DNA from: an uncultured Bacteroidia bacterium
Lineage (GTDB): Bacteria; Bacteroidota; Bacteroidia; Bacteroidales; CAJPTX01
DNA length: 45,876 bases
Reading direction: 5' to 3'
Assembly: GCA_938038735.1 (NCBI GenBank)
Contig: CALHSW010000044.1
Coordinates: forward strand, 1-45,876
Shown piece by piece: positions 1 through 8,991 of the stretch. Below the pieces are notes generated by a model. That model searched no databases. It was given only the letters and a program-made list of their open reading frames with translations, and was not told the DNA's origin. Made by a program: the position numbers and the translations under genes. Every line of letters begins with the position of its first letter. The stretch's first letter is position 1.

Positions 1-298
1 GATAACCAAGATAGTAAGTGAATTTTAAAATTTTTCTATTTGAGTAAACATTTCTTAATGCCAAGAAAATTTTTACCCTTTTCCCTTCTAGTCTCTTGCC
101 CTCCCTCTCACACCCTACCGCCCCACCCACAAAACCGCACCGAATGAAAGCGAAATAGCGTAACGCCAACACAGGCAACAGACCCATGGTTCTCATTTCG
201 CAACAGCCAAAACACATAGCGAAACTGATTGCGAAAGCCTTTTATTAACCGAGAAATGAGTACCTTCGCGCCTGTAGTGTGCAGCTAGGGGAAAGAAA
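1..298. other. Upstream region of recR, no gene seen
   Basis: AT-rich at the left, then C-rich. I see no credible coding frame, RNA gene or clear terminator. The last 40 bases hold a weak promoter candidate and a purine-rich stretch just before the recR ATG (AGGGGAAAGAAA) that can serve as ribosome binding site. Confidence 0.6.
261..268 (+). promoter_or_regulatory. Possible -7 promoter box for recR operon
   Basis: TACCTTCG resembles the Bacteroidota -7 box TAnnTTTG with one mismatch and lies 30 bases before the recR start. No good -33 TTTG is visible at the usual spacing, so this is a weak call. Confidence 0.35.
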
Positions 299-964
299 AT
301 GGCAGATACAGAGGAATATTCTTCGTCATATTTAAGCGATGCCGTGTCGGCGTTCATGCGGCTGCCGGGAGTGGGACGCAGAAGCGCGCAGCGCTACGCG
401 TTGCATATGCTCGGACGGCCACTGGAGGAGCGGCATCGATTTGTGGAAGACATCCGAAGATTCCTTGAGGAAGTGCAGTATTGCCCCATTTGCCATGGGC
501 TGAGCGATGATGGCAACGTGTGCAACATCTGCGCGAGCCGTTCACGCGACCGCTCCGTGCTCTGCGTGGTGGCCGACACGCGCGATGTCATGGCTATAGA
601 GCGTTCGCAAAGCTACCGCGGCATGTACTACGTGCTAGGGGGCACAATTGACCCCATGCAGGGCATTGGCCCATCGCAGCTACCAATAGAGCAACTGCTA
701 GCTACTATAGAAAAGCAGGGCGCTCGCGAGGTAATTCTCGCCTTCGGGGCCACCACGGAGGGCGATACCACCCAATTCTACCTACAGCGGCGCATGGCGC
801 ACCTAGGGGTAACCATCTCGCAGCCCGCCCGCGGCGTATCGCTCGGTGAAACGCTTGAACAGACTGATGGCATGACACTTGGCACAGCATTTGCGCAAAG
901 AGTGGTATTAAATCACACCGCTGAGGCGAAGCGAAGCGTAACAGAAATAGACAACACGAAATGA
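299..964 (+). CDS. recR: Recombination mediator protein RecR
   Basis: RecR acts with RecF and RecO to load RecA at gapped DNA during recombinational repair in the cytoplasm. Seen in the 221-residue product: an N-terminal helix-hairpin-helix with LPGVG at 22-26, a C4 zinc finger with Cys62, Cys65, Cys75 and Cys78, and a Toprim domain that starts around residue 87 (VVADTRDVMAIE) and continues through ILAFGATTEGD. The length is slightly above the usual ~200 residues because of an extra tail after the Toprim domain. The ATG follows a purine-rich Shine-Dalgarno-like stretch. Its stop overlaps the next start by four bases (ATGA), so the downstream TPR gene is probably translationally coupled. The call is secure. 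Confidence 0.96.
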   Translation: MADTEEYSSSYLSDAVSAFMRLPGVGRRSAQRYALHMLGRPLEERHRFVEDIRRFLEEVQYCPICHGLSDDGNVCNICASRSRDRSVLCVVADTRDVMAIERSQSYRGMYYVLGGTIDPMQGIGPSQLPIEQLLATIEKQGAREVILAFGATTEGDTTQFYLQRRMAHLGVTISQPARGVSLGETLEQTDGMTLGTAFAQRVVLNHTAEAKRSVTEIDNTK

Positions 965-1725
965 TGATAACCCGAATGCGATTTTCAATACTAATACTCT
1001 CTACAACCCTCGCGCTCATGGCAGGAACGGCATGGGCGCAGGACGAGGCCGCCCCGCAAGAGAGCGACCTAGCCGTGGGGCGCAGAGCCCTGGAGCAAAA
1101 TGACCTCAAAACGGCGCGCGAGCGTCTGGAAGCCGCCTATAAGGAACTCGGAGATAGCGACACCACCGCGGTGCTGCTACTCACAGAAACCTGCATACGC
1201 AGCCGGGAATTCAAACGGGCCGAACAGGTAATAACCGCCGGTGTAAAGGCGAACCCTGAAAGCCCCAATCTCTACCTCAAGGAGGGAATCGTCATGAACC
1301 TGCGCAGCCAATTCAAAAAGGCGCAAGAGTCGTTCCAAAAGGCCAACGAACTCCTGCCCCCCGATGCCCCAGAACGCGTGTCGCTCTACATCAACCTCGG
1401 GCTGGCCATCATGAACGACGAGCGTCCGCTTGACGCAATCGCGTGGTACAACCTCGCCCTTGAACTCTCGCCACGCAATGCCACTGCGTATACCTGCAAG
1501 GGCAGCGCGCTCTACAAGGTGGGCGACTTCATCGAGTCGGCCGATGCGTACGACCGCGCCATTGAGATTGACCAAACCAATGCGCTCAGCTACTACAACC
1601 GCGGCATGGCCCTACTACGTGGCGGCGACAGCGAAAAGGGATGCGCCGACTTCCACACAGCGTGCCGCATGGGCCACATGAATGCCTGCAAGGCCATCGT
1701 CGTGGAGTGCAGCAAAAAGAAATAG
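961..1725 (+). CDS. Exported TPR-repeat protein
   Basis: A 254-residue protein with a signal peptide ending near AWA-QDE (about residue 26) and then helical tetratricopeptide repeats through residue ~240. Clear repeat blocks are seen at about 87-120 (NPESPNLYLKEGI), 133-170 (SLYINLGLAIMNDERPLDAI) and 172-235. TPR domains are protein-protein scaffolds, so a periplasmic or surface adaptor role is likely; the partner is unknown. The ATG overlaps the recR stop (ATGA). A second ATG five codons later would give a tighter signal peptide (MRFSILILS) and cannot be excluded. There is no lipobox cysteine at the predicted cleavage site. The next gene follows after 26 bases on the same strand, so the three genes may be one transcript. 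Confidence 0.85.
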   Translation: MMITRMRFSILILSTTLALMAGTAWAQDEAAPQESDLAVGRRALEQNDLKTARERLEAAYKELGDSDTTAVLLLTETCIRSREFKRAEQVITAGVKANPESPNLYLKEGIVMNLRSQFKKAQESFQKANELLPPDAPERVSLYINLGLAIMNDERPLDAIAWYNLALELSPRNATAYTCKGSALYKVGDFIESADAYDRAIEIDQTNALSYYNRGMALLRGGDSEKGCADFHTACRMGHMNACKAIVVECSKKK

Positions 1726-1751
1726 TGTGATCCCCTTTTAAGCCTTCAATC

Positions 1752-3680
1752 ATGCAGATGCCGATGCCTGGCGCAAGGGCCTTCAGAACGTTCGCACTTC
1801 TACCCCTAACCCTAGTTACCGTACTCCTATTGATGGGCAATACGGCCGTGGGGCAGCCGGTGCTACAACCGAAATCAAACATCCCAATCAATTGGGAATG
1901 TGAGTTCTACTACGGGCAGCTGCTTACCCCCACCGACCTTGCGCTCCAAGGCTCTGCTAACTATACCATCGAAAAGATTCCAAGCAGCTGGACCAACTAC
2001 CGGGATGCCGACGGCAAACGGCTTCACGCACGCAGCTGCGCCACCTACCGCATCCAGTGCCTCATCAAGAATCCGGGCCACGACCAACTCTTGGCGCTCT
2101 ACATCCCAAACGTACATTCAAGCTACTCGCTATGGATTGATGGCACGCTCACCCACAAGGCGGGCATTGTCTCCTCTGTGCCCTACGAAGCGAAGCCAAG
2201 AGTGGAAAAATCGCTTATACCCTTTACCATGCCAGCTGGGGAGAGCGGCAGTATTGACACGGTAGAAATCGTGATGCAAACAGCCAACTTCACCTCTCCG
2301 AAGGCAGGCATCGCCACCATGTGGCGCATCGGCGACTTCGAAACGCTGCACGCCGCAATCGCCCGCACTTCAGTGGGAATTGCCATACTGATCGGCATGC
2401 TGCTTACTCTCTTTATAGCCACCCTAATATTCTTTTCGCTGCAAAAGAAGAGAAAAGTGAGCGTATGGACTCCCGTACTGCTACTTTTCGTAGCGCTGGC
2501 AGTAGCCACCTCTTCCGAGTCGCAGCTCCTCCTCCTCTTCCCATCGCTCGGCGGGGATTTATACTACTCGCTACGCGCCGCAAGTCGTCTCGCCAGCATG
2601 GTTGCGCTCCTAATGCTATTGCGCAGCCGCTACCCGTACGAATTCTCTAGCAAACTCGCATACCCGCTCGCCACCATTGGTGGGCTAGCCGCGCTGCTTG
2701 TGGCCATTCTCCCATCATCCCTCTACCTTCGTGCTGAGTGGGGCGGTATCATCTACCTCGCGGTGGGTTTTAGCGTGGCGACCCTTTGGGTCCTTTCAAA
2801 GGCCATTAGGAATCAGCGAGATATGGCAGTATACGCCGTCATCGGCCTTGCCGCGCTCGGTGTCGCCATGGCGGTTGACCACATTGACGCAACGCTAGGC
2901 CAAAATTTCTCCATCTCGTTCTCACTCCTGACCATTGCCGTGCTAGCCGTACTATTTACCTTCATCCCCATTCTTGATGCCTCCACGGCCCTGAGTAGAA
3001 TTCGCTCCCTCATGCACAGCATCCACAGCGACTACCAATCGTACTGCGGAAAAAGCATAGAGCTCTCCAACGCGCTACGAAAACAGAACGCAGCGCGCAT
3101 TCACCTCGAAGAGGAAGCCTCAAGGCGACGCTGGAGCGATGAGGGGCAGCAAATGCTGCGCAAGGTACTGGTTGCTAATCGTGATAACTTCGGTGCGCTT
3201 TGCCAAAAATCGCTTGAAGAGATGGCCCGTTACGTGAAATCGAAGGTGGGCGTACTCTACGTGGCTCGCGTATCGCACGAAACGAATAAGCTAGAGCTAC
3301 AACTCCTTGCGAGCTACGGCCTGGACTCTTCGCAGCGGGACGAATTCGCTACGTGTGCCGTGGGTGAGGGAATTGTGGGGGCAAGCTTTCTCGATAACAC
3401 CCCGCGCTTTATCACCGACGTTCCAAAATCAAGCATCAAGGTGAATTCGGGCCTTGGCCGCTCCGTCCCAAAATCCATTGCCGTGCAGCCCCTAGAATCA
3501 GATGCTGGGCTGGTGGGGGTAGTAGAACTCGGCCGATTCACCACGTACAAGCAGCATGAAATTGACTTCATTCAATGCAGCGCGGCGCAGCTGGCTAATA
3601 GCATTATGCATGCCAACAGCACTGCTGACAGCCGTAGGCAAATCGAGGAGCTGAAACAGCAGCTAAGCTCCACAAAGTAA
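1752..3680 (+). CDS. 7TM (7TMR-DISM-type) receptor with C-terminal GAF domain
   Basis: A 642-residue membrane protein. A signal peptide occupies about residues 1-35. It is followed by an extracytoplasmic beta-rich domain (~40-200) that looks like the sugar-binding-like 7TMR-DISM extracellular domain, then about seven hydrophobic helices (~206-410), a charged coiled-coil stretch (~425-465) and a GAF-like domain (~475-625, ending GVVELGRF...EIDFIQCSAAQLANSI). 7TMR-DISM receptors normally signal through a histidine kinase, GGDEF or similar output domain. None is present here: the protein stops about 25 residues after the GAF domain. The output is therefore probably a partner protein bound to the coiled coil or GAF domain. 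No strong Shine-Dalgarno precedes the ATG; a second ATG three codons later is possible. The ligand is unknown. Confidence 0.75.
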   Translation: MQMPMPGARAFRTFALLPLTLVTVLLLMGNTAVGQPVLQPKSNIPINWECEFYYGQLLTPTDLALQGSANYTIEKIPSSWTNYRDADGKRLHARSCATYRIQCLIKNPGHDQLLALYIPNVHSSYSLWIDGTLTHKAGIVSSVPYEAKPRVEKSLIPFTMPAGESGSIDTVEIVMQTANFTSPKAGIATMWRIGDFETLHAAIARTSVGIAILIGMLLTLFIATLIFFSLQKKRKVSVWTPVLLLFVALAVATSSESQLLLLFPSLGGDLYYSLRAASRLASMVALLMLLRSRYPYEFSSKLAYPLATIGGLAALLVAILPSSLYLRAEWGGIIYLAVGFSVATLWVLSKAIRNQRDMAVYAVIGLAALGVAMAVDHIDATLGQNFSISFSLLTIAVLAVLFTFIPILDASTALSRIRSLMHSIHSDYQSYCGKSIELSNALRKQNAARIHLEEEASRRRWSDEGQQMLRKVLVANRDNFGALCQKSLEEMARYVKSKVGVLYVARVSHETNKLELQLLASYGLDSSQRDEFATCAVGEGIVGASFLDNTPRFITDVPKSSIKVNSGLGRSVPKSIAVQPLESDAGLVGVVELGRFTTYKQHEIDFIQCSAAQLANSIMHANSTADSRRQIEELKQQLSSTK

Positions 3681-3696
3681 TCCGTTGCTATCCCCT

Positions 3697-4632
3697 CTAC
3701 CGACTGCTACGATTGAATAGCAGCAACGCCCCAACTATAAATGCCATACCGAGTATTGCCACCAGCGTGGGATGCTCGTCAGGCATCACGATCCATGCCA
3801 GCATCGCCCCGAACAGCGGAATGAGAAACTTCCAAAAATTAAGCGATGCCACCCGCACGTATGGCTTCTTGAGCAGGGTAAACCATATGGAGAAACCGAT
3901 AGACGAGATGGAACACAGCGCCACCAGCGAAACGTAGAACCGCCACTCCCCCACTACTGGACTTATCCAGCCCTCCACAGGTATTCCGACCGCCAAAAGC
4001 CCCGCGCCACCCGCAACAAGCGAGGCGCTGGCAATGAGCATGGGCGATATGCCCCTCTTTTCCTTCGACACGGCAATGTCCCCCAGCGCCGACACCACGT
4101 TGTTCAACAGAATCAACGCTATGCCGAGCAACGCCCAATCTCCCACCGCCCCCATCCGCTGCCGTCCCAGCGTAAGCGTCACCACCCCAAGAAGTCCAAG
4201 GAGCAGCGCGCCCCACATTCTCCCGCTAATCTCCTCCTTGCGATTCACACCCCGCACCACCAACGCCACGATGAGAGGCCCCGCGCCCGAGAGCATCGCG
4301 CCGAGTGCCGCCGGGATGAACGATAGGCCAATGTAGAAAAACGCATACTTTAGCCCAATTTGCAGCAGACCCAAGAGGACCAGCATGTGCCAACTACGGG
4401 CTATCGTAGCCCCAATCTCTCTCCACGTACAGCCGCACCCGCGGGGAAGCCACGGCAGCAGCACAAGCCCTGAAAAAAGGAACCTCCAACCCGCGAATTG
4501 CAGCGGCGGCATCCACGCCCCACCGATCTTAATGAAGATAAAGGCAGACGACCACAACGTACATGCCGCGATGGCCCCCGCAGTAATCGTTGCTCTCTCG
4601 CGACGCGTAGGGATATCTGCGCTGCTACTCAC
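3697..4632 (-). CDS. EamA/DMT-family membrane transporter
   Basis: About 311 residues with ten hydrophobic segments arranged as two EamA halves. The first half starts at TAGAIAACTLWSSAFIFIKI and contains the typical FAGWRFLFSGLVLLP segment; the second half includes SLVALCSISSIGFSIWFTLL and ends at IVGALLLFNRSSR. DMT transporters export or import small metabolites; the substrate cannot be read from sequence. I chose the GTG at 4632 because GGAGG lies six bases before it and it overlaps the dus stop (GTGAGTAG), which suggests coupling. An in-frame ATG at 4677 would add 15 residues but needs a 53-base overlap and has a poorer ribosome binding site. It is the last gene of its operon and converges with the 7TM receptor gene, 16 bases apart. 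Confidence 0.85.
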   Translation of the reverse strand: MSSSADIPTRRERATITAGAIAACTLWSSAFIFIKIGGAWMPPLQFAGWRFLFSGLVLLPWLPRGCGCTWREIGATIARSWHMLVLLGLLQIGLKYAFFYIGLSFIPAALGAMLSGAGPLIVALVVRGVNRKEEISGRMWGALLLGLLGVVTLTLGRQRMGAVGDWALLGIALILLNNVVSALGDIAVSKEKRGISPMLIASASLVAGGAGLLAVGIPVEGWISPVVGEWRFYVSLVALCSISSIGFSIWFTLLKKPYVRVASLNFWKFLIPLFGAMLAWIVMPDEHPTLVAILGMAFIVGALLLFNRSSR

Positions 4633-5644
4633 CTTCGCCCTCCGGTTCGTCTCCCGCTGGGGGCATCCAGCCGGCATACTTTACCCCGATTTCCCCGATC
4701 AACCCATCGAGCTGCACAGGGTCATTTTCCGTAACCAATGCCAAGCGCATCGCCTTGAAGTGCGGCAATCCCTTGAAGTAGCACGAGAGGTGACGGCGCA
4801 TTTCTAGCACCCCCTTCTTCTCACCCTTCACCGCGAGGGAGAGCGCGAGGTGCCGCCGCGCCAATTCCACCCGATGCGCAATGTCCATGGGGGGTGCCGG
4901 CGTACCGGCGCTAAGGTAATGTTTTATATCGCTAAATACCCATGGCCGACCAAAGCTCGCCCTACCAATCATCACCCCATCCACGCCGTACTCCCTAAAG
5001 GCTTTCGCCGCGCCGGGCCCATCGGTGATGTCGCCATTCCCCACTATCGGAATGCGTAGGCGTGGATTCGACTTCACACGGGCTATCGCCTCCCAATCGG
5101 CTTTCCCGGTATACAGTTGGCACCGGGTGCGCCCATGGATCGTGAGCGCAGCAATCCCCACATCCTGCAGCTGCTCCGCCAACGTATCAATAACGATGCT
5201 CGTTTCATCCCACCCTAGACGCGTTTTCACCGTCACCGGAACGTTCGACACCCGCACGATGGCCGCAACCATCTCAAGCATCTTGGGAATATCCCGCAGC
5301 ATGCCTGCCCCTGCGCCGCGCCCAGCTATCTTTTTCACGGGGCATCCGAAGTTAAGGTCTAGCACATCCGGCTTCGCCTCTACTATCATCTTCGCCCCCT
5401 CCACCATGCTGTCAATGTTCTGCCCATAGAGCTGAATACCGACGGGGCGTTCCTCCTCTCGTATAGCCAACTTCTGTAGCGAGCTCCCCGCCCCATGCAC
5501 CAGCCCATCAGAGTTTACAAACTCAGTGTAAACCATATCCGCACCGTACTCCTTGCAGAGTATACGGAAAGAAGGATCAGTCACATCCTCCATCGGGGCA
5601 AGCAGCAACGGTTCTTTGCCCAGGTCAAGCGTTCCAATTTTCAT
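4625..5644 (-). CDS. dusB: tRNA-dihydrouridine synthase, DusB-like
   Basis: A flavin-dependent TIM-barrel enzyme that reduces uridine to dihydrouridine in tRNA. The 339-residue product shows the family landmarks: LLAPMEDVTDPSFR near the N-terminus, the catalytic cysteine in LNFGCPVKK (Cys101), the basic IAGRGAGAGML motif, VKTRLGWD, IHGRTR, and the flavin phosphate region IVGNGDI...VDGVMIGRASFGRPW. The length fits the family. It starts one base after the YgjP-like gene ends and overlaps the EamA start by eight bases, so it is inside an operon. The Dus subfamily (A, B or C) cannot be fixed by eye; DusB is the usual single copy in this phylum. Confidence 0.92.
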   Translation of the reverse strand: MKIGTLDLGKEPLLLAPMEDVTDPSFRILCKEYGADMVYTEFVNSDGLVHGAGSSLQKLAIREEERPVGIQLYGQNIDSMVEGAKMIVEAKPDVLDLNFGCPVKKIAGRGAGAGMLRDIPKMLEMVAAIVRVSNVPVTVKTRLGWDETSIVIDTLAEQLQDVGIAALTIHGRTRCQLYTGKADWEAIARVKSNPRLRIPIVGNGDITDGPGAAKAFREYGVDGVMIGRASFGRPWVFSDIKHYLSAGTPAPPMDIAHRVELARRHLALSLAVKGEKKGVLEMRRHLSCYFKGLPHFKAMRLALVTENDPVQLDGLIGEIGVKYAGWMPPAGDEPEGEGE

Positions 5645-5645
5645 C

Positions 5646-6356
5646 TCAATACACGGTGGGGATTCTTAGCTTGTACGCACTCATTTCTCTATCCTCCTGC
5701 CGCGCATCGCACCCCCGATACGACGAAAGAAGCGTCCAAAAGGCATCGCTATGCTGGAAATAGGTAAGATGCGCCAGCTCATGATCCACCACCATCCGCA
5801 CGTACTGATCAGGGTACAAAAGCAGCGCGGCGGAAAACAGTAACCGCCCATCATTGCTGCATTTCCCCCATGCAGTTGCCATCGGCTTCACCGCAACCGA
5901 CCTATAACTCAGCCCCAACTCCCTCGCCCTTTGTGCCACAAGCGCAGGCACAATGCGTTCGCCCTCCGCTCTGAGTATAGACTTTAGCACCTTGAAGAGG
6001 AAACGCTGCACCTCATGGCTGCCAACATCTTCCCCCGCAGGAATATACACTTTTACAATATCCCCGCTCTCGTAGGCAACAAAATTATTCTCCGCTTGGT
6101 TTACGTGAAACTCAAAGGTATGCAGCCGCGTCCTGTAGCCATTGACTATCGCATTCTCCACCGGGCGCAGCATCTGCTCCCGCAGCTTTGCGTACGCCGG
6201 ATGCGGCTTTATCTGCTTTAGCGCGGCCTGCTGGGTTATGCTGCGCGGATATATAATCGTCGGGGGATCGATAAGATTCCTTTTTAAAGTGATTCTCCGC
6301 GACTGCGCATGGGCCTTAAACACAATGGGTATCTCCACCCCATCATCGCTTAGCAT
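5646..6356 (-). CDS. YgjP-like zinc metallopeptidase (DUF45/SprT-like)
   Basis: A 236-residue protein of the YgjP/M48-like metal-dependent hydrolase family. The zinc site is seen as HELAH at 192-196 (His192, Glu193, His196), followed by QHSDAFW with His202 as likely third ligand. The preceding AWGKCSNDGRLLFSAALLLYP block (162-182) matches the WGSCS...LNWRL signature of the family. The N-terminal half is the usual beta-rich part. The physiological substrate of these proteins is not established; some members sit beside type I restriction systems, but here it is in an operon with dus. A GGGG-containing ribosome binding site (GGGGATAGC) precedes the ATG. Three short genes follow each other with almost no spacing. 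Confidence 0.85.
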   Translation of the reverse strand: MLSDDGVEIPIVFKAHAQSRRITLKRNLIDPPTIIYPRSITQQAALKQIKPHPAYAKLREQMLRPVENAIVNGYRTRLHTFEFHVNQAENNFVAYESGDIVKVYIPAGEDVGSHEVQRFLFKVLKSILRAEGERIVPALVAQRARELGLSYRSVAVKPMATAWGKCSNDGRLLFSAALLLYPDQYVRMVVDHELAHLTYFQHSDAFWTLLSSYRGCDARQEDREMSAYKLRIPTVY

Positions 6357-6379
6357 GCTATCCCCTTACCTCCCAACCT

Positions 6380-7654
6380 TTAGTACTCCAGCACCCAGGC
6401 ATCGGGGAAACGATCCTTCATGCTGCTGCACGCTTGACGCGCCGCCCGCAGCGAGGTAAATGATCCCACAGTAACGGCATTACTACCCGACTCCTGCTCA
6501 ATGATTTCACTAGAAAAGCCTTTGGCTTTAAGCTGACTACAGAACCGCTTGGCATTCCCCATCTCCTCAAAGCTTCCCACCACCACGTGGTACGAATTTG
6601 ATTCGCTCGGCGTGCCGTACGCCCGCTCTGCGCTCGTGGCGCCCTCTCTCGCAGACGCACTGACGCTGCTCGGCGCAACATGCGACGGTTCGCGGGATGG
6701 CTGCGCCGCGGGACGTTCCGCCGGTGCAGGCGCACCCGCCGCTGCCACCGCACCGCTCGTAGCGCTACTCTCTACGCTTCGGCTCTTAAACTCCTCCATT
6801 AAGGCACCATCCTCCTTTGGCTGCGCCTCCCCGCTCAATGCGGACTCCTCACCATCGTTCGCTGCCAATTCTTCCGATTCAACCTGATTCTCCATTGCCT
6901 TCACTGCATTAGCAGCGGCATCAAGCCTATGCTGTGTGCGCATCTTAAGGTAGGGGGCCGTGCCTGGGAAGAGGCTGGGACTCACCCATCCAAACCACAA
7001 GAAATCCGCAGTGAAAGCCACGGCAACTAGCAGTAGGAGCACCAAAACGAACTTTACAAAACCATTACCCCCCGATTCGCCCGACGCCGGTTTCGCCTTA
7101 GCTGATGCCGGCTTTGGCTTGGGCTGGGGAATAGGCTTGGCTGGACGCTTCGCCGCGCTGCCCTGCTTGCGCTGCGCGCGCGACTGCACCGTCTCCTTCC
7201 CCTTTGCACTCTCCGCCTTTTGCCCAGACTCAGGGGATTGAACCTTTTCCACGTTGATCCCATCAGACTGACCAGAGGAGTGCGCGGCAGACGTATCACC
7301 CGGCACGCTAGCTGGCTGCCCCCCATCGGCCACAAAGACCACCTGACCATTATCAAGCTTGCGGAGCGTACCCAAACCCGGTATACCGCACGCTCCATGC
7401 GTTTCAAGTTCCGAATCTACATACTTGTATATCGCCTCGCACCGCTGCATCGCCTCTGCCGCGGGAATCCCCTCCTCCTGCGCAAGCAGCTCCGTGAGCC
7501 GCCCATCATCGTAGCGAAGAAAGGTACTAAAAGTCACGTTTTCTGCCCGAAAGCCCGACTCTAGATCCTTAACAAAAAAGGCCCCAATCGTGGGTAGTAT
7601 CAGGCGCACGTTGCTCTGCACCATCTTTGTGAGTACTGAAAGATCCATAGCCAT
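6380..7654 (-). CDS. HU-CCDC81 / SPOR-domain membrane protein
   Basis: A 424-residue protein with a Bacteroidota-specific layout. Residues ~1-110 look like the HU-like CCDC81 fold (VRLILPTIGAFFV, FLRYDDG, IPGLGTLR). A low-complexity Lys/Pro/Ala-rich linker follows (~115-195), then one transmembrane helix (~200-222, VKFVLVLLLLVAVAFTADFLW), an Ala/Glu/Ser-rich periplasmic linker, and a C-terminal SPOR domain (~352-424, VVVGSFEEMGNAKRFCSQL and VTVGSFTSLRAARQACSSM). SPOR domains bind denuded peptidoglycan glycan strands at septa, while HU-like domains may bind DNA or proteins. A link between cell envelope and cytoplasm, perhaps in division, is inferred. It is the first gene of a four-gene operon with a good promoter box upstream. 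Confidence 0.85.
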   Translation of the reverse strand: MAMDLSVLTKMVQSNVRLILPTIGAFFVKDLESGFRAENVTFSTFLRYDDGRLTELLAQEEGIPAAEAMQRCEAIYKYVDSELETHGACGIPGLGTLRKLDNGQVVFVADGGQPASVPGDTSAAHSSGQSDGINVEKVQSPESGQKAESAKGKETVQSRAQRKQGSAAKRPAKPIPQPKPKPASAKAKPASGESGGNGFVKFVLVLLLLVAVAFTADFLWFGWVSPSLFPGTAPYLKMRTQHRLDAAANAVKAMENQVESEELAANDGEESALSGEAQPKEDGALMEEFKSRSVESSATSGAVAAAGAPAPAERPAAQPSREPSHVAPSSVSASAREGATSAERAYGTPSESNSYHVVVGSFEEMGNAKRFCSQLKAKGFSSEIIEQESGSNAVTVGSFTSLRAARQACSSMKDRFPDAWVLEY

Positions 7655-7697
7655 TCTTTCGATCGTCTAGTTCCTATACATGACCCCTTGCCGCTTG

Positions 7698-7705
7698 CAA
7701 AGGTA
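7698..7705 (-). promoter_or_regulatory. Promoter -7 box for the HU/SPOR operon
   Basis: Read on the minus strand this is TACCTTTG, a perfect match to the Bacteroidota TAnnTTTG box, about 44 bases before the HU/SPOR start. The -33 element is not clear. The same octamer recurs before mutS, the restriction locus and the rnf operon. Confidence 0.6.
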
Positions 7706-7842
7706 CTGATATTTTCTTTTACCTTTAATCATCCCTGCCCTCCCGCATTCCAGCCCATCCCGCTTCCCAAAAGAATTTACAGCAAACCACAGTTTTCCAT
7801 ATTCTACGACAATTAATCAAAAACTTTTAATTTTAATCTTCG

Positions 7843-8904
7843 CTATTTGCTATCCATTCTTTCATCGCTATCTTCTTCCTGCGGATAGGCATTCCACCCC
7901 TGCGCCGTGATGGGGAACTCCTCCCCCTGCGGCGTCACCAGCATCCGCCCCCTATCCTCTGGCACCGTGTAGCCGATCATCGTCGCGCCGAGGTCACCCA
8001 CGGCCTCCATTAGTGTCCTTGGCACGGTGAACAGCAGCTCGTAATCCTCCCCGCCGTTCAGCGCGGCCACCAGGGGCGAAATGTTCATTTCGTCGGCCAA
8101 ATGCATGGTCGACTGGTCTATCGGGATTCGCTCGGGGAACACCCTGCACCCCACGTTCGACGCCTCGCAGATGTGGATTAGCTCGCTCGATAGCCCATCG
8201 CTAATATCAATCATAGAGGTCGGTACGATCCCTGCCTTCCGAAAAGAATCCACCGCATCGACGCGGGCCTCCGGCTTGAGCATGCGCTCTAGTTGGTACT
8301 CGTGTCCATCGAAGTCGGGTGATCCCTGCGGGTTGGCTAGCATCACACGCTTTTCCCGCTCCAAGAGCTGCAAACCCAGATACGCCGCGCCGAGGTTCCC
8401 CGTTACAAAGATCAGCTGGTTCGGCTCCGCCCCGCTGCGCCGGCAGAGCCTTTCAGGGTTAGCGTAGCCTATCGCCGTCACCGAAATCGTAAGCCCCGTG
8501 AGCGATGAGGTGGTGTCCCCCCCCACGAGATCCACATGGAAATGTTCACACGCTAAACGTATTCCATCGTACAGCTCATCGAGGTCCTCCACGCAGAACC
8601 GCTTTGACACCCCTATAGTCACCAAGATCTGCGCAGGGGTAGCGTTCATGGCGCATACATCGCTTATATTCACGGCCACAGCCTTATAGCCCAAGTGGCG
8701 TAGCGGGAAGTAGGTGAGGTCAAAGTGCACCCCCTCCAGCAGTGCGTCAGTCGTAATCACAACCCTCTCCCCCTCCGGCGGAGCTAAAATGGCGCAGTCA
8801 TCGCCTACGCCTAGCACTGTTTCTTTACGCTGTGCCACAAAGCGCTGCGTTAAATGCTTGATCAACCCAAATTCTCCCAGCGTGGAAAGCTCACGTTTTG
8901 CCAT
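7843..8904 (-). CDS. thiL: Thiamine-monophosphate kinase
   Basis: ThiL phosphorylates thiamine monophosphate with ATP to give thiamine diphosphate, the last step of cofactor synthesis. The 353-residue product has the PurM-like family motifs: GEFGLIKHL at the N-terminus, GVGDDCAIL (metal/nucleotide site, ~37-45), ITTDALLEGVHFDL, AVAVNISDVCAMNATP, LVGGDTTSS and the C-terminal ALNGGEDYELLFTV and MIDISDGL blocks. The length fits. It lies downstream of pyrI, separated by a strong hairpin, so it may have its own promoter or receive readthrough. No other thi gene is in the window. Confidence 0.95.
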   Translation of the reverse strand: MAKRELSTLGEFGLIKHLTQRFVAQRKETVLGVGDDCAILAPPEGERVVITTDALLEGVHFDLTYFPLRHLGYKAVAVNISDVCAMNATPAQILVTIGVSKRFCVEDLDELYDGIRLACEHFHVDLVGGDTTSSLTGLTISVTAIGYANPERLCRRSGAEPNQLIFVTGNLGAAYLGLQLLEREKRVMLANPQGSPDFDGHEYQLERMLKPEARVDAVDSFRKAGIVPTSMIDISDGLSSELIHICEASNVGCRVFPERIPIDQSTMHLADEMNISPLVAALNGGEDYELLFTVPRTLMEAVGDLGATMIGYTVPEDRGRMLVTPQGEEFPITAQGWNAYPQEEDSDERMDSK

Positions 8905-8935
8905 CGCAATACCTCTACCATTTAAAACGTTAAGA

Positions 8936-8969
8936 CGCCATCCCGCACGGGCTACCCGCCGGGATGGCG
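8936..8969 (-). terminator. Hairpin between pyrI and thiL
   Basis: Ten-base arms (CGCCATCCCG at 8936-8945 and CGGGATGGCG at 8960-8969) enclose a further four-base CGGG/CCCG stem. On the minus strand it is followed by TCTTAACGTTTT, so it can act as terminator or attenuator after pyrI. Confidence 0.6.
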
Positions 8970-8991
8970 CACGAAACCATCTAGATCTCCA

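Noticed and set aside
3772..4326. 184-codon open frame opposite the EamA transporter
   Set aside because: His/Arg/Pro-rich shadow; the minus strand has a clear ten-helix transporter.
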